Part shown: positions 1-8,022 of the stretch, one piece after another
Layout: every line of letters begins with the position of its first letter
Numbering within the stretch: position 1 is the first letter of the stretch
NCBI GenBank assembly: GCA_902787975.1
Contig: CADAIP010000018.1
Coordinates: 1 to 50,216, forward strand
Direction: 5' to 3'
Length of the DNA: 50,216 bases
From: Oscillospiraceae bacterium
GTDB taxonomy: Bacteria > Bacillota > Clostridia > Saccharofermentanales > Saccharofermentanaceae
Notes under the pieces: generated by a model
The model's input: the letters and a program-made list of their open reading frames with translations, nothing else
Told to the model about the DNA's origin: nothing
Databases searched by the model: none
Made by a program: the position numbers and the translations under genes

Positions 1-115
1 TGACGGCATCAAGATGACTATCCAGTGGTATCTCGATAACCGTGACTGGTGGGAAGAGATCATCAGCGGTGAATATCAGAACTACTACGAGAAGATGTAC
101 GGAGATAAAGTATGA
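1..115 (+). CDS. rfbB: dTDP-glucose 4,6-dehydratase, C-terminal fragment
   Basis: This is the last 37 codons of a gene cut by the window edge, read in the frame starting at base 2 and ending in TGA at 113-115. The residues visible (IQWYLDNRDWWEEI, then GEYQNYYEKMYG) are the typical tail of RmlB/RfbB, which makes dTDP-4-keto-6-deoxyglucose for rhamnose and other deoxysugars. Its stop codon overlaps the next start (ATGA), so it is probably translationally coupled to the LicD gene. The catalytic domain lies outside the window, so the call rests on the tail and the glycan context. Confidence 0.8.
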   Translation, partial: DGIKMTIQWYLDNRDWWEEIISGEYQNYYEKMYGDKV

Positions 116-870
116 GCAAAATTGCCGCAACGCCTGAGATGATACACGACAGACTGTATCATCTGGCAAAAGCTACTACCGGCATTCTGGAGAAGCACAA
201 CATTCCTTATTCTCTCGCATACGGTACATTGCTTGGTGCGGTAAGACATCAGGGCTTTATTCCGTGGGATGAAGATTTTGATCTCTGGCTTTTCAGCGAT
301 TCATACGATGAAGCCATCGAATATCTGAGAAGCGAACTTCCGGAGGACATGTTCCTTGAAGATGAGAAATCAGAGCCTATGTATTTTCACGGCTGGGCGC
401 ATGTTAAGGATCTGAATTCCGAGACAGCCCAGAACCTCTATCCGCAGGACAGCGCATATTCTCATAAGGGTCTTCACATTGACCTCTATAAACTTCCCGT
501 GCTGAAAGAATCCGAGATGTGGAATTACATCGACGATGAGTTCGAAAGATACATTAACAAGCGCAGGGAAAAGGGCCTTTTGAGCGACGAAGACTATCAG
601 GTAAGACTTGATAAGCTCGCAAATGACAGAAAGGAACATGCATCTTTTAAGGGTGATCCTGATAAGACCATTTATCTGTTCCTTACAGAGCATATTTATC
701 TTGAAGAGAATGAAGCATTCCCTCTTAAGCGTTATAAGTTTGAAGACAGCGAATATCTGGCTTTCAATGATGCTGATAAGACGTTGACACTTCTTTACGG
801 AGACTACATGACACCGCCTCCGGAAGGCAAGCGCGATACGATTCACAGCGAGGTTTATATCATTAAGTAA
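112..870 (+). CDS. LicD-family nucleotidyl/phosphotransferase
   Basis: The 252-residue protein carries the LicD signature at residues 38-57 (GTLLGAVRHQGFIPWDED, then FDL), whose clustered aspartates D53, D55 and D57 are expected to bind metal. LicD proteins transfer phosphocholine or related phospho-substituents onto cell-surface glycans, and they have a nucleotidyltransferase fold. There is no signal peptide or membrane span, so it should act on the cytoplasmic side. It overlaps the end of rfbB and lies one base before a glycosyltransferase gene, which fits one operon decorating a surface polysaccharide. The substituent that it transfers cannot be read from the sequence. Confidence 0.85.
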   Translation: MSKIAATPEMIHDRLYHLAKATTGILEKHNIPYSLAYGTLLGAVRHQGFIPWDEDFDLWLFSDSYDEAIEYLRSELPEDMFLEDEKSEPMYFHGWAHVKDLNSETAQNLYPQDSAYSHKGLHIDLYKLPVLKESEMWNYIDDEFERYINKRREKGLLSDEDYQVRLDKLANDRKEHASFKGDPDKTIYLFLTEHIYLEENEAFPLKRYKFEDSEYLAFNDADKTLTLLYGDYMTPPPEGKRDTIHSEVYIIK

Positions 871-871
871 T

Positions 872-1696
872 ATGGCTAAGTTCAGTGTATTGATGTCGCT
901 CTATATAAAAGAGAAGCCGCAGTATGTTGAAGAATGCTTTCAGAGCCTTTTAAGACAGACAGTTAAGGCTGACGAGTGGGTTATCGTTGAAGATGGTCCG
1001 CTCACAGAAGAGCTGTATGCCGTTCTCGAAAAATACGAAAAAGAGTATCCCGGACTTATAAAGAGAGTTCCGTTCAAAGAGAACAGGGGTCTCGGACTGG
1101 CATTGCAGTCAGGTGTTCCGGAATGCACTTATGACATCATCGCAAGAATGGATACCGATGATATCTGCAGGGAAGACAGATTCGAAAAGCAGCTTTCCGA
1201 ATTTGAGAAAGATCCTGATCTGGACATCATCGGAAGCCACATAGACGAGTTCGAAGACACACCGGATACGATAGTTGCAAAAAGACTTGTACCCGTTACT
1301 GATGCCGAGATAAAGAAGTATCAGAAGAAACGTGATGCCTTCAATCACATGACCGTCATGTATAAAAAGAAGGCCGTTCTTGATGCAGGCAACTACCAGT
1401 CATGCCCTCTGATGGAGGATACATATCTCTGGTGCCGCATGATGAAGAATGGCGTTAAATGCGCGAATATCGATGACTCTCTGGTTTATGCGCGCATAGG
1501 AAAAGACATGTTCGACAGGAGGGGCGGCTGGGCCTACTTCAAGAAATACAAGACCGGAAAAAAGATGGTCTACGATACCGGATATATCTCATGGTTTGAT
1601 TATGCATCCGTAATCATTATCCAGTTTTTCGTGGCATTAGTTCCCAGACGTCTGCGCGGCTGGATCTTCAAGAAGATGCTTCACAAGAAGAAGTAA
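872..1696 (+). CDS. GT2 family glycosyltransferase
   Basis: This is a 274-residue GT-A fold enzyme. The N-terminus (FSVLMSLYIKEKPQYVEECF) and the metal-binding DTD at residues 94-96 (ARMDTDDICR) are typical of family 2 enzymes of the amylovoran-biosynthesis type. The C-terminal 40 residues include a hydrophobic stretch (around FDYASVIIIQFFVALV) that may peripherally anchor the protein. It should transfer one sugar from a nucleotide donor to a lipid-linked glycan. The start lies one base after the licD stop, and the gene ends 6 bp from the convergent Wzz-like gene, with no obvious terminator between them. Confidence 0.85.
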   Translation: MAKFSVLMSLYIKEKPQYVEECFQSLLRQTVKADEWVIVEDGPLTEELYAVLEKYEKEYPGLIKRVPFKENRGLGLALQSGVPECTYDIIARMDTDDICREDRFEKQLSEFEKDPDLDIIGSHIDEFEDTPDTIVAKRLVPVTDAEIKKYQKKRDAFNHMTVMYKKKAVLDAGNYQSCPLMEDTYLWCRMMKNGVKCANIDDSLVYARIGKDMFDRRGGWAYFKKYKTGKKMVYDTGYISWFDYASVIIIQFFVALVPRRLRGWIFKKMLHKKK

Positions 1697-1702
1697 TTCT
1701 TA

Positions 1703-3088
1703 TCAGTCGAAATAAATACCGCCGATAACGTTCTTTTTATAGTAATCGCAGATGCGGAGCGCTTCACTTACGTTGCCGTATTTTGTCTTGCCTGAACCGA
1801 CTAAGATAACTGCGCAGTCGAGCTTTGAGATGTTATCGTCATTAAGCTCTCCGTCGAGTTTTACGACTTCCATCTTGGAACCCTTAAGCTTCTTTATAAC
1901 CTTTTCGCACTGTGCGGAATAGTCCTTCATGTTGCCTGCAAGGATGATCCCAACCTTATTAAGACCGTTGTGTTCACAGGATGCGATGACAGATTCTGCA
2001 ACATTTGTGATGGCAGTATCATCCATGCTGCCCTTGTGGTGCATCTTGTAGAAGACCTTGCCGTGAATAAGGGCAGAGAGGCCCTTATATCTGTAGCTGC
2101 TGACCTTACCGAAGCTTCTTGTATTGAATGTCTCGACGAAGAGTTCAGGGTTCTGAACTACCGATGAGAATACGATATAAACCAGATAGATGAATGCATA
2201 AAGGAAGATTCCGACAACGAATCCTATTGCGATCCTGCCCTTGGAGAATTCGATATTCATGGAAGGTGACTGGCTGACATATGCATCGATTTCTTCCTGT
2301 GAAGAGATGAGCATCCACAACACGTTGCGCTGTGCATCGTTCATTGAATAATATGTAGCATCATATTTGTCCTTGATGAGTGAGAGCTCGTGTGTTCTTG
2401 TTACAAGATCTGCAGCGAGTTCATCGTAAGCGAGTTCCTGCTTCTCTGAAACGATATATGTAATCGTGTGCTTGCCCAAAGCCGCTTCGATCTGTGTATG
2501 GATCTCTTCAATCCTTGCTTCGATTCCGGAAGCTAGAACTGCCTCGTTAGTGCCTTCAGGCATGATGACCATGAGATCAACGCAGCCTTCACCTGATACC
2601 ATTATCAGTTCTCTGATGTATCCTTCGTCAGCATCCTTATATTCGTCGCTGAGATTCTTTCTTACCATGGAGATGGTGTCTGAATCACGGAGTGCAGCAG
2701 CATAAGCAGAGCAGATCTGATCGGAATCTCCGTCTGAAACGAATGCATAGTGGAGAACGACGAACTTGTCAGAATCCATGCCTGCGAAGATCGAATTGTC
2801 ATTATATGAAGACTGGTTCTTCAAAAGCTCGTCACGATAAACGTTGGAAAGAACCATCTCTCTTTCATCCTTGTTCAATGTAGCGAGCATTTCCTCACGG
2901 CTCATGGAAGCAAGTTCCTGGAAGGTTGCAAGCTCGTTGTTTCTTGCTCTCGAATCCTTGAGTGATAAAGCAACGGGCACCAGGACTGCAAAGACCAATC
3001 CGGCAGCAATCACGCATTTCCACTGCTCAAGCAAAGACCAGAAGTATTCTTTGAGATTGATATTGACTATGTTATCGGATGTATTCAT
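1703..3088 (-). CDS. Wzz/Wzc-like polysaccharide co-polymerase with degenerate BY-kinase-like domain
   Basis: The 461-residue protein has a membrane helix at about residues 24-43, a largely charged external segment, and a second helix at about 286-308. This is the topology of chain-length determinant proteins. The cytoplasmic C-terminus (about 330-461) resembles the Rossmann domain of bacterial tyrosine kinases: a strand plus loop at GIILAGNMKDYS occupies the expected P-loop place, and ILVGSGKTKYGNVSEAL followed by NVIGGIYFD matches the end of that fold. The Walker A lysine-Ser/Thr motif is missing, and no tyrosine cluster is seen at the end. It is likely a length regulator rather than an active kinase. 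It is the last gene of the minus-strand glycan operon. Confidence 0.7.
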   Translation of the reverse strand: MNTSDNIVNINLKEYFWSLLEQWKCVIAAGLVFAVLVPVALSLKDSRARNNELATFQELASMSREEMLATLNKDEREMVLSNVYRDELLKNQSSYNDNSIFAGMDSDKFVVLHYAFVSDGDSDQICSAYAAALRDSDTISMVRKNLSDEYKDADEGYIRELIMVSGEGCVDLMVIMPEGTNEAVLASGIEARIEEIHTQIEAALGKHTITYIVSEKQELAYDELAADLVTRTHELSLIKDKYDATYYSMNDAQRNVLWMLISSQEEIDAYVSQSPSMNIEFSKGRIAIGFVVGIFLYAFIYLVYIVFSSVVQNPELFVETFNTRSFGKVSSYRYKGLSALIHGKVFYKMHHKGSMDDTAITNVAESVIASCEHNGLNKVGIILAGNMKDYSAQCEKVIKKLKGSKMEVVKLDGELNDDNISKLDCAVILVGSGKTKYGNVSEALRICDYYKKNVIGGIYFD

Positions 3089-3158
3089 GATTCCTGACTG
3101 CCTCCATTACGCAACCTGATTGCTGTTTTTTAATATACCATAATGACTTGTTTTGACT

Positions 3159-4100
3159 TTATTTTGCGAAGACTTTCCGTGCCAGCGGCGGTGATATCGC
3201 TATCAGAAGACCGAACATCTTGCTCTTGGCTTTGTACCTCGAGAAGAGATATTTCCATATGCCTTTCCTTACGGTCCTTACGATGAATTTCTTATCTTCC
3301 ACATCGTCGTATCCGCTTGAAGAGATGTCCCTGTAATAAGATATCGCCTGCCTTGTCACCCTGTTCCTGATTACCGGAACCAGATCAGGATGAGTCGCGC
3401 TTATTCCTTCTGACACCTTCCCAGCAACATCGAAAAACTGCATCTTCCTATGGTAAAAAGGAGTGCCTGTAATGCCCGCGGGATTGGGCCTGTAGAAGTA
3501 CTGCCAGTCTTCAAAGCTTACGACCTTCGGAGCTTTTCTTATGACCTTGTATATGGTCGCGAAGTCTTCGAAGATCATGTCTGACGGGAACCTGATGTCT
3601 TCCCAGAGGTCAGCTGCGTACATCTTTCCGCTTGAAGAAGTAACGACCAGGCCGTCTGAGAAGATGCTCTTTAACGCATCATGTGTGTTTAAGACCGTCA
3701 CTTTAGAAGCGTTGCCTTTGCCGAGCTTATCCTGTTCTTCGGAGATCAGGGAAGAGACGATCTTTGCATCATGTTCCTTGGCTTTCTTTACCATCTCTTC
3801 AACCATATTGGGAGAGATTGTATCGTCGCTGTCGACGAAGATGTAATAATCACCAGAAGCATTTTCCATGCCGGCATTTCTTGCCGAAGAGAGGCCGCCG
3901 TTTTCCTTGTGGACGACAACGATCCTTTCATCCTGTTTCTTATATTCATCGCACATTGAACCGCTCGTATCCTTTGAGCCGTCGTCAACAAGTACGATCT
4001 CTATATTTGAATAAGTCTGAGCGAGGATGCTCTTTACACACTCATCCAGATACTTTTCGACGTTATAGACCGGAACGATTATCGATACTTTATCTGACAT
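3159..4100 (-). CDS. GT2 family glycosyltransferase
   Basis: This 313-residue enzyme opens with the classic GT-A sequence SIIVPVYNVEKYLDECV. It has the nucleotide-binding aspartates in VDDGSKD and the DSD metal site at residues 90-92 (IFVDSDDT). It probably adds one sugar of the repeat unit at the inner membrane face. There is no clear transmembrane helix. Its start codon lies 11 bp inside the end of the upstream polymerase gene, which suggests coupled translation. Confidence 0.88.
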   Translation of the reverse strand: MSDKVSIIVPVYNVEKYLDECVKSILAQTYSNIEIVLVDDGSKDTSGSMCDEYKKQDERIVVVHKENGGLSSARNAGMENASGDYYIFVDSDDTISPNMVEEMVKKAKEHDAKIVSSLISEEQDKLGKGNASKVTVLNTHDALKSIFSDGLVVTSSSGKMYAADLWEDIRFPSDMIFEDFATIYKVIRKAPKVVSFEDWQYFYRPNPAGITGTPFYHRKMQFFDVAGKVSEGISATHPDLVPVIRNRVTRQAISYYRDISSSGYDDVEDKKFIVRTVRKGIWKYLFSRYKAKSKMFGLLIAISPPLARKVFAK

Positions 4101-5298
4101 TTTCCGGTTTCTCCTTAGTGGTCTCGTGCCATATTACTGCCATGGCAACTGCGAAAGCGAATGTTCTGTAAACCTGTGCATCAAGTGTAAGGCCTTCTGC
4201 GATGAAGCCCGTAAGAGCAAGGATGCCGAACAGGTTCTTGTGTTTTGCTGCATATCTGTAGAGCGCTGCAAAACAGGAAACAATGAGGCCAAGGCCCACA
4301 AGACCGCCTTCAAGAAGAGCGTTGATAAACATGTTGTGGGCGATGTAAGGATCATCGTGGCCGATCGCGACATAACGTACGGAAGTGGTGTAGCTTCCGT
4401 GGCCGTAACCGAAGATGACATGCAGAGGATCTGAAGTTAAGAACTTCTCGATGCCCGCCTTCCAGATGGGCATTCTTCCGCCGCCACCGTCGGATATGAG
4501 TCTTGTAATGCTGAATCTGTATAGGATCTTGGGACCGATGCCGTTCTCCGCGCAGAACAGGACTATTGCTGCAAATGCGATGAGCGCGAGAAGGATCTTC
4601 ATCCTGATGGGCCCCTTGAGGTTAAAGAGCCATACGATGACGATGCATCCCATGGTAAGAAGTCCGCCTCTTGAACCTGACATCAGTACAATGATGCCTA
4701 CTGCTGCAACGCAGAGCACGTTGAGGATAATGCGCTTTTTGTTCATCAGTTCAACGAGGAATAATGAGACTACGATAGCAAGTCCGCACGCAAAATCGTT
4801 AGGATCCATGTAGCTTGTGATCCAGATCATGAGACGCTTGCCGGGCTTGGGAAGATTCATGAGAGTGCTTATTACCGCGATAAGGATGCTGATGTACATA
4901 GCAAGCTTAAACAGCTTTATCTCTTTGATTGTAACGCGCTTAACGGTAACGCAGAATACGATCGCAGTCGTTATCGCAAACTGTCCGAAATACCAGTCTG
5001 CATCGAAATATTCATTCCACAGGCAGCTTGCCATCGTGAACAGGAAATAGGCATAGACGGGGAGAAGTCCGATGTCTGCTTCAAGTCTTCTGTAAATGAA
5101 TACGACTTCGCAGAGAGATACCATGATGTAAAATCCTGCAAAAAGCGTCATGACCGAAGGTCCTGCGAAAAGGTCAGCCAACGCGGTGCTGACGGGCATC
5201 AGCGCAATATAGACCGCGAGTATCCACGAACTCGGCCTTACCTGCCACTTATCCGCGTTTAACAACAGCTTTTCTTTTTTCAGTACCTGTTCCGTCAT
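4090..5298 (-). CDS. O-antigen ligase/polymerase-like membrane protein (Wzy)
   Basis: This is a 402-residue, very hydrophobic protein with about ten predicted membrane helices. Near residues 290-350 it has the Wzy_C-type features: a glycine-rich loop (FGYGHGSYTT) and then the segment AHNMFINALLEGGLVGLG, which is the conserved H-N...E-G-G-x-x-G pattern of O-antigen polymerases and ligases. It would polymerise lipid-linked repeat units on the outer face of the membrane. It sits between a GT2 gene and a DUF1919 gene, 8 bp from the latter. Whether it is a polymerase or a ligase cannot be told from sequence alone. Confidence 0.8.
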   Translation of the reverse strand: MTEQVLKKEKLLLNADKWQVRPSSWILAVYIALMPVSTALADLFAGPSVMTLFAGFYIMVSLCEVVFIYRRLEADIGLLPVYAYFLFTMASCLWNEYFDADWYFGQFAITTAIVFCVTVKRVTIKEIKLFKLAMYISILIAVISTLMNLPKPGKRLMIWITSYMDPNDFACGLAIVVSLFLVELMNKKRIILNVLCVAAVGIIVLMSGSRGGLLTMGCIVIVWLFNLKGPIRMKILLALIAFAAIVLFCAENGIGPKILYRFSITRLISDGGGGRMPIWKAGIEKFLTSDPLHVIFGYGHGSYTTSVRYVAIGHDDPYIAHNMFINALLEGGLVGLGLIVSCFAALYRYAAKHKNLFGILALTGFIAEGLTLDAQVYRTFAFAVAMAVIWHETTKEKPENVR

Positions 5299-5306
5299 AA
5301 TATCCT

Positions 5307-5957
5307 TTAGAGATTATTGATGTATGCCGTCAGATCAAAATACCTGTTGCCTACAAAAGGTTCATGTGAAAAGGTGACGAAGTCTTCCTTGGTGCCCTGC
5401 TTGATCTTGTAGTAGCCGTCCCACTTTGTTACCGGCCAGTCCTTGATCGTGAAGAACAGTTTGTGGTCGAAGTCGAGTTCAGAGAACGCTTTAACGTGAC
5501 GCTCTTCGCATCCGTTCTGGTCGTTGAACTTTACGATCAACTTATCCCAGTTTATCCTTTTGCATCTTCTTTCCCACTTGTCTGCTGCTTCTTCCTGTGA
5601 ATGGATGTGAAGGAAGCTTATCTCGGCATCCCCGATCTTGCCTATAGGGTAAGAACCGAATCTGCCGTCCTTGCTTAACTGTTCAACATATTTGCTGTCC
5701 TCCGGCTTGATGAATTCGAGCGGTCTTGAAGTATTGCCCTTAAGATCGCTTACAAATTCAATGTAGTCATCTGCCATGAAGAACAGGCCTGCAGTGGGCG
5801 TGTTCTTGGGAAGGTCGTAACTCTCATAGATTACGCCGCCCCAGCAGTTATTCGATATTATGGTGAAGTTGGTATTGGTCAGCTTCTTATGTCTGCTTTT
5901 CGCAAACATCTTTCTGTTATAAGACAAAAGCGTCGCTCTGAATCCTTCGTATGTCAT
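5307..5957 (-). CDS. DUF1919 family protein (putative exopolysaccharide modification)
   Basis: The 216-residue protein matches what I recall of the DUF1919 family: an early TIISNNCWGGVIYESYD segment, FFMADDYIEFV, a central region with HIHSQEEAADKWERR, and a late FVTFSHEPFVGN. Members lie in capsule and exopolysaccharide clusters and are sometimes annotated as acyl- or glycosyltransferases. I know of no settled function. The NNCWGG motif and the W-E-R-R plus K-F-N-D residues look like a catalytic or sugar-binding core. It overlaps the upstream GT4 gene by 4 bp, so it belongs to the glycan operon. Confidence 0.75.
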   Translation of the reverse strand: MTYEGFRATLLSYNRKMFAKSRHKKLTNTNFTIISNNCWGGVIYESYDLPKNTPTAGLFFMADDYIEFVSDLKGNTSRPLEFIKPEDSKYVEQLSKDGRFGSYPIGKIGDAEISFLHIHSQEEAADKWERRCKRINWDKLIVKFNDQNGCEERHVKAFSELDFDHKLFFTIKDWPVTKWDGYYKIKQGTKEDFVTFSHEPFVGNRYFDLTAYINNL

Positions 5958-7033
5958 TTGGAATACCCCGCGAGTTCGCTGTATAGATCAACGGTCTTTT
6001 TTGCAATTACGTCCCATGAGTAATTCTGCTTTACGAACTCTATGCTCTTGTCTGATTTTTCAGGGAGTGTGGAAGCCTCATCAAGAACCTTCGAGAGCTG
6101 TTCGGTGATGGAGTCCGCATTTGTCTCAGCCATCCAGCCGCTGCCGCTCTCAGCAATCTGTTCGCCTAATGTCGTGCCTCTTGTTACGAGACAGGGCAGA
6201 CCGTAGCTTAATGACTCAAGGATGCCCAGAGGCATGCCTTCGAATCTTGAAGTTTGGACGAAAACGTCGGAATCGAGAAGGATCTGCTCTTTCTCTTTTC
6301 CTGAGACTGCAGGGTGAAGTGTAACAACGTCACCGACATTGTTCTCTGCGATGAGACTCTCTATGTGGGCATATCTTCCTGCGTAGTCAGGACCGTAGAT
6401 GTCCAGAGTCGCGCCTGTTTCCTTCATCTTGTCCTTGATGTTGCGTACTGCTTCAAGGAGGATGTCCAGGCCCTTGTGGTATGCGTCAAGACGGCCTACG
6501 AATACGAGCTTCAAGCCTGTCTTGCGGAAGGACGTCTTTCTCAATTCCGGGATTGATACGCCGTTTGTGGCGATTATCTTCTTCCTGCCGAAGTTGGTAA
6601 CGTCATATTCTCTTTGTGAGAGGCACTGGATACCCAGAGCCTTATCGGTAAATCTGTTGAAGAACACGAGATTTGCGAGGACCTTTTTGAGGTGCTTGCT
6701 CTGCTGGGCCTCTTTGCCGAGTTCTCCGTGAGGGATGATGATATAAGGGATATTTTTCTTTTCGAGCTGCTTGCCGATCTTGATGTACCACTTTCTGTAG
6801 CACTCCTGGAAAACGACGAGATCGGGCTTGTTAAAAGGTTCCGGCATCTTGTCGATGTCAAAAGGATCGATATTGGGGATCTGACAATCCACTGCATCGA
6901 GCTTAACGCCCTTGCAGTTATAAATCGCGACCTGATGGCCTATCTGCTTCTGGGAACGGATATAGTACGGTACGATAACGCATACGCCTGCGAAAGGATC
7001 ATTATCGATCGAAGCGATGTGCAAGATTATCAT
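5954..7033 (-). CDS. GT4 family glycosyltransferase
   Basis: This is a 359-residue GT-B fold enzyme. The C-terminal half has KLVFVGRLDAYHKGLDILLE and the EX7E motif in RFEGMPLGILESLSYGLP, which bind the donor nucleotide-sugar phosphate in family 4. The N-terminal domain starts with IILHIASIDNDPFAGV, the acceptor side. It is the first gene of the minus-strand polysaccharide operon and has its own extended -10 promoter about 60 bp upstream. The donor sugar is unknown. Confidence 0.87.
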   Translation of the reverse strand: MIILHIASIDNDPFAGVCVIVPYYIRSQKQIGHQVAIYNCKGVKLDAVDCQIPNIDPFDIDKMPEPFNKPDLVVFQECYRKWYIKIGKQLEKKNIPYIIIPHGELGKEAQQSKHLKKVLANLVFFNRFTDKALGIQCLSQREYDVTNFGRKKIIATNGVSIPELRKTSFRKTGLKLVFVGRLDAYHKGLDILLEAVRNIKDKMKETGATLDIYGPDYAGRYAHIESLIAENNVGDVVTLHPAVSGKEKEQILLDSDVFVQTSRFEGMPLGILESLSYGLPCLVTRGTTLGEQIAESGSGWMAETNADSITEQLSKVLDEASTLPEKSDKSIEFVKQNYSWDVIAKKTVDLYSELAGYSK

Positions 7034-7091
7034 GGTGTTACTTCCCTATCTTTATTTCTTGTTTATATATTCGCGCGTAGCTCACGAACCC

Positions 7092-7100
7092 ATTGTACCA
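7092..7100 (-). promoter_or_regulatory. Extended -10 promoter of the glycan operon
   Basis: Read on the minus strand, the sequence is TGGTACAAT, an extended -10 element (TGn followed by TACAAT, five of six bases matching TATAAT). No good -35 hexamer is present, as is common for extended -10 promoters. Transcription would start near 7085, giving a leader of about 50 nt before the GT4 start at 7033. Confidence 0.55.
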
Positions 7101-7118
7101 TAAGGTTTTCGAGATAAA

Positions 7119-7949
7119 TCAGAAATAATAGGTGTGATTTTTGCTTCCGACGATAACGCCTTCGAGCGGATCGGTACCGGGATTCTCGTCAAGATAACTC
7201 AAAATGAAGTCGACCATCTGAAGCTGTTCGAGGGATACATAGTAACCTCTGCCGTTGACGGATACGTTAAAATCCTCTTCGGGGCGCAGATAGTGGGGAA
7301 GTATCTTTATCTCGAGATTGTCGGTAATGATCGTGATCTCGGCAAGATAGAGCTCGAGCTCTGAACCCTTGGGCGTGGTCCAGGAGCCGATCTCCTTATA
7401 GGGCGAGAAAGTAACTGAAGTATCCTCGTTGTAGAAGCTTAAGAAACGGTTGGAGTAGTCGTAAGCATCCATGCCGAATGTCCACTCGTAGATATATGCA
7501 TCAAACCAGCTGCACTTGACCTTTCTTGCGCCATAGTCATAGATGGTGCTGTCTTCGGGAGTTATCAGCATCGAGACATCATTCTGCGAATGGAATCTGA
7601 CATCTCCTATCATGAAGCCGTAAGGACCGTAACCGATATCGGCGTTGTTTGCTATCGAAGTCTCCAAAGGCTCAGTATCTGATGTCTCTTCGGTTTCTTC
7701 CGTATCTTCTGTCCATTCATCCTCTCCGGAAGTCTCTCCTGAGGTCTCGGCAGTCTCAGTAGTTGTAGTAGTCGGAGCTGCTGTCGTCTCAGTGGTGGTC
7801 TCAGAGGAAGTGATCTCTGAAGTCACTTCAGATGAGTCTGATGAAGGGGTTTCCGTTGCTGCCGGGGTGCAGGCACATAAAAGCGAGCCTGATAAAACAG
7901 CCATGGCAATAACGGGCGTAATGAGTTTTTTTCTGTTTAAGCGAATCAT
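7119..7949 (-). CDS. Lipoprotein with Thr/Ser/Glu-rich linker, unknown function
   Basis: The start is placed at MIRLNRKK (7949) because the promoter just upstream would begin transcription near 7980, and an AGGA element sits 9 bases before this ATG; an in-frame ATG at 7970 would leave almost no leader. The 276-residue product has a lipoprotein signal ending in LLCAC. It then has about 65 residues of Thr/Ser/Glu-rich, disordered linker (TTTETTAAPTTTTTETAETS, among others), and a globular C-terminal domain of about 170 residues with alternating strands. No family is recognised. It should be a membrane-anchored extracellular protein in a single-gene unit. Confidence 0.75.
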   Translation of the reverse strand: MIRLNRKKLITPVIAMAVLSGSLLCACTPAATETPSSDSSEVTSEITSSETTTETTAAPTTTTTETAETSGETSGEDEWTEDTEETEETSDTEPLETSIANNADIGYGPYGFMIGDVRFHSQNDVSMLITPEDSTIYDYGARKVKCSWFDAYIYEWTFGMDAYDYSNRFLSFYNEDTSVTFSPYKEIGSWTTPKGSELELYLAEITIITDNLEIKILPHYLRPEEDFNVSVNGRGYYVSLEQLQMVDFILSYLDENPGTDPLEGVIVGSKNHTYYF

Positions 7950-7986
7950 ATTGCACGTTCCTATCCACATATTCCAAACACGTGCA

Positions 7987-8014
7987 ATTATATACCATCG
8001 CGGTGGATAGTCCA
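7987..8014 (-). promoter_or_regulatory. Promoter of the 7119-7949 lipoprotein gene
   Basis: On the minus strand a perfect TATAAT (7987-7992) lies 16 bp downstream of TGGACT (8009-8014), which matches four of six bases of the -35 consensus. The predicted transcription start, near 7980, supports the internal ATG at 7949 as the true start of the lipoprotein gene. Confidence 0.6.
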
Positions 8015-8022
8015 GCAGGGAT

